A stretch of 8,916 bases of DNA, taken from the NCBI GenBank assembly GCA_016180665.1, contig JACPAS010000006.1, positions 1 to 8,916 on the forward strand, given 5' to 3'. Under the pieces are notes generated by a model. The model was not told the origin of the DNA. It saw only the letters and a list, made by a program, of their open reading frames with translations, and made no database searches. Positions 6,334 to 8,916 of this stretch are shown one piece after another. The DNA comes from Microcaldota archaeon (lineage in GTDB: Archaea > Micrarchaeota > Micrarchaeia > Anstonellales > Bilamarchaeaceae). Every line of letters starts with the position of its first letter. Within the stretch, counting starts at the first letter, position 1. The position numbers and the translations under genes were made by a program.

Positions 6334-6369
6334 TATTTAAAGAACCCCTACAGAATCTTTTTTGGTGAT
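6334..6369 (+). promoter_or_regulatory. Promoter and ribosome binding site of the secreted-protein operon
   Basis: TATTTAAAG at 6334-6342 is the best TATA box, with a transcript start expected near 6363. GGTGAT at 6364-6369, four bases before the ATG at 6374, sets the start there. Upstream TTG (6362) and GTG (6365) codons overlap the ribosome binding site and are rejected. The leader would be only about 10 bases. Confidence 0.5.
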
Positions 6370-6373
6370 AAAT

Positions 6374-7294
6374 ATGAAAAACGTGTTATTTGCGTTATTT
6401 GCTTTTTCGCTTTTGAGCGGACTTGCAATTGCGCATGAAGTAGACAATGAAAGTAATAGTGCGGATAAAGTGGCACTACTTACTAAGAAGCATGATCAAA
6501 TTGCATGCAGAATAGACTTCTACAAAGATATTTTGAATATGGCAGAAAAATCAACAAACCAGAGTAATGCAGATCTAACCTCAAAATTAGATTCTCAACT
6601 TTCTACGTTAAAAGAAGAAGCCCAAGGCGGTGACCGCGAAGGGTTCAACACTGCGATGAAAGAAATCATCAGTACATCCAAAGATGTAGTCCTAAGTTAT
6701 AATGAAATAAAAACCTCAATACAAGGCAAATCAGATGTTAGAAAAAGTCTCAGAGAGCATTTCCTCTCTGCAAAGCAGAGTATGAATAACTGCCTGCGAC
6801 TTACGCATGTTGATTTGGCAAAAACCAGAGTTAAAAACATAAGAAACTGGGTAGATGATGCAAAAAAAGTACGTGATCGGTTAAGGGATAGAGGTATAGA
6901 AACCTCTGATATGGATGACATAACCTCGGAAGCAGAAGAAAGAGCTTCAGAACTTGAAGAATCTGCAAAAACTGAAGACGCAGACAAAGTCAGAGAAAAA
7001 GAGCGTGAAACAAGACAGAAACACCTTCATATATGGGCTCGTTTTCACCTGGCCAAATTCCAGCATCTATTAGATAGATTAGATGATGTGGCAATTGAAA
7101 AAGGATTCCAGAGTGATGTGGACAGTGTAAGTTCATTAATACAAAAAACTGAGTCAATGGTTCAGGAAGGCGTCCCGTATTCAGCAGGAGAGTTTGAGAC
7201 TGTGCATGACAACATAAAGGAAATTTCAAAACAGCTAAGAGATCTCAACAAGAAAATAAAAGACCAGCCAAAAGAAGAAACTGGAGGGGAGTAA
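6374..7294 (+). CDS. Secreted all-helical protein with threefold internal repeat
   Basis: A 306-residue exported protein that I do not recognise. Signal peptide: residues 1-20 (KNVLFALFAFSLLSGLAIA), with likely cleavage after AIA. The mature part is almost wholly helical and highly charged. Three blocks share a helix-turn-helix plan: about 53-100 (SNADLTSKLDSQLSTLKEEA), 165-213 (TSDMDDITSEAEERASELEE) and 232-285 (QSDVDSVSSLIQKTESMVQE). Each continues into a second charged helix (FNTAMKEI, ADKVREKE, FETVHDNIKEI). The two cysteines (45 and 140) could form one disulfide. It has no membrane anchor and no lipobox. The preferred ATG gives the signal peptide directly after a GGTGAT site. The next gene, a lipoprotein, starts one base after the stop, so the two are surely co-expressed and may form a surface complex. 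The role is unknown; a structural or scaffold role fits a repeat helical protein. Confidence 0.8.
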   Translation: MKNVLFALFAFSLLSGLAIAHEVDNESNSADKVALLTKKHDQIACRIDFYKDILNMAEKSTNQSNADLTSKLDSQLSTLKEEAQGGDREGFNTAMKEIISTSKDVVLSYNEIKTSIQGKSDVRKSLREHFLSAKQSMNNCLRLTHVDLAKTRVKNIRNWVDDAKKVRDRLRDRGIETSDMDDITSEAEERASELEESAKTEDADKVREKERETRQKHLHIWARFHLAKFQHLLDRLDDVAIEKGFQSDVDSVSSLIQKTESMVQEGVPYSAGEFETVHDNIKEISKQLRDLNKKIKDQPKEETGGE

Positions 7295-7564
7295 GTGAAA
7301 GAACAATTAGTTATATTTGGGCTAATCACTCTTTTGGTTTTCGGTTGTATAAGCTCACAGAAATCAAATGATGTGGTTCCCAAATCTCCAGTTGATTTAA
7401 ACGAACCAGAAAAACCAGCGCTAGTTGCACAGGAAGAAACTCCGGAAAAGGAAGAAGTCGCCACTGAAGCTCAATTTGAAGATATAGACCCAGATCTCTT
7501 CGAAGTTGATGAAATAGATTATTCAGAATTTGATGTGGACGATGAAAACCTCTCTTACGACTAG
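7295..7564 (+). CDS. Small acidic lipoprotein
   Basis: 89 residues starting with GTG right after the stop of the secreted-protein gene, with GGAGG at 7283-7287 seven bases ahead. The N-terminus KEQLVIFGLITLLVFGC is a short lipoprotein signal with a lipobox ending in Cys18, the expected lipid-anchored residue. The rest is a low-complexity linker rich in Pro and Glu (SPVDLNEPEKPALVAQEE) and a strongly acidic tail (DIDPDLFEVDEIDYSEFDVD) with regularly placed aromatic residues. There is no folded domain I can see, and I do not recognise a family. The anchored acidic tail could hold the basic patches of its secreted neighbour at the cell surface; that is inference from operon layout. The stop codon overlaps that of cca. 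Confidence 0.75.
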   Translation: MKEQLVIFGLITLLVFGCISSQKSNDVVPKSPVDLNEPEKPALVAQEETPEKEEVATEAQFEDIDPDLFEVDEIDYSEFDVDDENLSYD

Positions 7565-8811
7565 CTAATTTTTTTTATTTTTATTTTTGAACCTGCAAAA
7601 TGCGACGGAATATTCTGCGCTCCCCTAAAAAATTCCTTTAGTGCTGAATTAACATCAATCAACTTTCTAGTTACAATAGCATAACTTCTCTGATTCTTTT
7701 TCCCTATTTTTGCATTTTTGTGTATTTTTTTAAATTGCTCTAAATTTTTTTTAAGTTTTAAAGGTGGCCCAGCCATAATTTTAGATGCACTGAGTCTATC
7801 CTTCTTTAAACATACTAGTATTCTGCAGTCCCCGTTAGCTTCTAAATAATGACCTTTTATTTCAAATTCATTTCTCTCAAGGAAGTTCTGCATATTTTTG
7901 TAAAGTCTCTTAAACTGACCCCACAAAATATCATCGACCACATCAGGTTTCTCCATTCTGATTTCGTACTTTGGTCCATTTTTACTTAATATCAACTTTA
8001 GTCGTTCCTTTTCAAAATCTCTTTCAAAAAACTTTAAACTTGGTCGTCTAAGAAATGCTCTTGCAAGTTTGTTCATCCTGGTTAGGTTCTCCTCTGAAAC
8101 AACTGCAGCGACATTCCTGTTTCTGTCTATTGGGTCTATCACAACCAGAGGTTCATTGAATTTTTTATCAGTCCCATCCCCAACAATATCAATAAAGCAG
8201 TTTTTCTTTTTTCTGGAGAAAAATCTCAGCAAATTTAAGAAAGTGGAAAACTTTAAAATTAAAAGTTCGCACAAGTATCCAGATAAACCTTCAATTTTTA
8301 TCTCCGCACCATAAAGTCCATTTGCCTTTAAGAACTGCTTAAACAATAAGACTTCTGGAATTTGGTTTTTCTTCAGCTTTTTATTTATAAATTTAGTATG
8401 CAGAACTGATCGGTCAACCGCGCTCCTCATATCCTTCGCATTCCTTATTCTATAAGCTGGTACTATATCCATATGCCTTCCTTGAAACTCTATATGCACA
8501 TATGGATGCTCTGCGTATCTTACCTGCATTCTAATTTTTCCAAACGAATTTGTCACGATTTTCCTAACTATTTTTTCAAATTCCTTTTTTTCGATTGACT
8601 TTGGGACTAGTACAAATATATCTACATCTTTTACTCTCTTCAGAAAAGTCCCCTTTGCAACAGAACCGGTAACTTTCACCTGAAAATTCTTTGGAGTCTT
8701 TGCTCTTATTCTTCTAATTACCTCACTAACAAAACGTTTCTCTCTTTTATAATCAGTTTCAGTAGGCTTTATAATCTGTAGAACCGCATCAAAAATCCTT
8801 TTAAATGTCAT
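7561..8811 (-). CDS. cca: Archaeal CCA-adding enzyme (tRNA nucleotidyltransferase, class I)
   Basis: Adds or repairs the 3' CCA of tRNAs from CTP and ATP. The 416 residues are close to the usual archaeal length (about 440). The catalytic head carries the class I pattern: TGSVAKGTF at 48-56, KDVDIFV with Asp62 and Asp64, and the third acidic residue in HMDIVPAYR (Asp115). DRSVLHTKF at 133-141 corresponds to the conserved DR-x-x-x-HT motif of the neck. GLSGYLCELLIL (about 174-185) and the DPIDRNRNVAA block belong to the central domain; the C-terminal half is the tRNA-body part. The end is rich in lysine and isoleucine (KIKIKKIS), encoded by A-tracts that on the other strand are a T-rich terminator. 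TATATTAAG at 8842-8834, about 27 bases before the ATG, predicts a leaderless message. It is convergent with the lipoprotein gene, with the two stop codons sharing CTAG. Confidence 0.95.
   Translation of the reverse strand: MTFKRIFDAVLQIIKPTETDYKREKRFVSEVIRRIRAKTPKNFQVKVTGSVAKGTFLKRVKDVDIFVLVPKSIEKKEFEKIVRKIVTNSFGKIRMQVRYAEHPYVHIEFQGRHMDIVPAYRIRNAKDMRSAVDRSVLHTKFINKKLKKNQIPEVLLFKQFLKANGLYGAEIKIEGLSGYLCELLILKFSTFLNLLRFFSRKKKNCFIDIVGDGTDKKFNEPLVVIDPIDRNRNVAAVVSEENLTRMNKLARAFLRRPSLKFFERDFEKERLKLILSKNGPKYEIRMEKPDVVDDILWGQFKRLYKNMQNFLERNEFEIKGHYLEANGDCRILVCLKKDRLSASKIMAGPPLKLKKNLEQFKKIHKNAKIGKKNQRSYAIVTRKLIDVNSALKEFFRGAQNIPSHFAGSKIKIKKIS
7569..7588 (+). terminator. T-rich terminator for the lipoprotein operon
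   Basis: Five bases after the lipoprotein stop, the plus strand runs T8-A-T5-A-T5. Archaeal RNA polymerase ends transcripts at such T-tracts without a hairpin. The tract lies wholly inside the 3' end of cca on the opposite strand, where it encodes the lysine-rich tail. Confidence 0.65.
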
Positions 8812-8916
8812 AGAAGAAGTTAAAATAAATAGACTTAATATAGTTCTGGTGTTCCGTTGTCAGCTAAATCCACATTCAAACCGAATAATTATGCCTTTGT
8901 TTTAGTTCTAGCGTTA
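8812..8916 (-). other. Upstream region of cca with promoter; possible tail of an upstream gene
   Basis: TATATTAAG at 8842-8834 on the minus strand is the best cca promoter element. Further up, one minus-strand frame is open from the right edge and ends in TAA at about 8889-8891, giving only the tail NARTKTKA; it might be the end of a gene that continues outside the window. Nothing else is visible: no tRNA, and no plus-strand gene. Confidence 0.35.

Noticed and set aside
6362..6373. Longer TTG start for the secreted protein
   Set aside because: The TTG and following GTG overlap the GGTGAT ribosome binding site, and the ATG at 6374 gives correct spacing and a clean signal peptide.
6697..7464. 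Minus-strand frames of 96, 79 and 100 codons opposite the secreted-protein and lipoprotein genes
   Set aside because: Low-complexity Ser/Phe/Leu shadows of acidic helical coding sequence on the plus strand.

Overview
The window reads as archaeal chromosome, most likely from an uncultured, AT-rich lineage. The evidence is an archaeal-type (class I) CCA-adding enzyme, a PurP-family enzyme, a beta-CASP metallo-beta-lactamase of the archaeal RNase/CPSF type, TATA boxes about 25-27 bases ahead of predicted transcript starts, GGTGAT-type ribosome binding sites, and several genes whose TATA spacing predicts leaderless mRNAs. A DPANN-like or similar small-genome archaeon is possible, but the window alone does not fix the lineage.

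Layout. Positions 1-550 hold an open frame on the minus strand that runs off the left edge and looks like two winged-helix domains. It abuts, in another frame, a beta-CASP nuclease (minus, 480-1289) that stops abruptly in mid-domain, so about 535-550 is a breakpoint (rearrangement, insertion or assembly chimera). A divergent promoter region (1290-1452) with a perfect 10-bp-arm palindrome separates it from a full-length AMP-forming acetyl-CoA synthetase (plus, 1453-3198). That gene converges on a minus-strand RHH antitoxin/RelE-like toxin pair (3684-3214), whose start lies in four phased 10-bp repeats.

A minus-strand operon follows, read from 6268 down to 3728: a membrane-anchored winged-helix protein with an outside domain, a PurP-family protein overlapping it by ATGA, and an unrecognised 232-residue protein. 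Divergent from it is a two-gene plus-strand unit: a secreted helical protein with a threefold internal repeat (6374-7294), then a small acidic lipoprotein (7295-7564). The lipoprotein gene converges on cca (minus, 7561-8811), and the two stop codons share one CTAG. The right edge holds the cca promoter and perhaps the last codons of an upstream gene.

How they fit together. acsA would turn acetate into acetyl-CoA, the PurP-family protein points to purine synthesis or an ATP-grasp side reaction, and cca finishes tRNA 3' ends. The most system-like group is 5555-7564: a one-component membrane sensor with a cytoplasmic DNA-binding domain, divergent from a secreted coiled-coil protein and a lipoprotein. 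It could be an envelope-sensing regulator and its target operon; that link is inferred from layout only.
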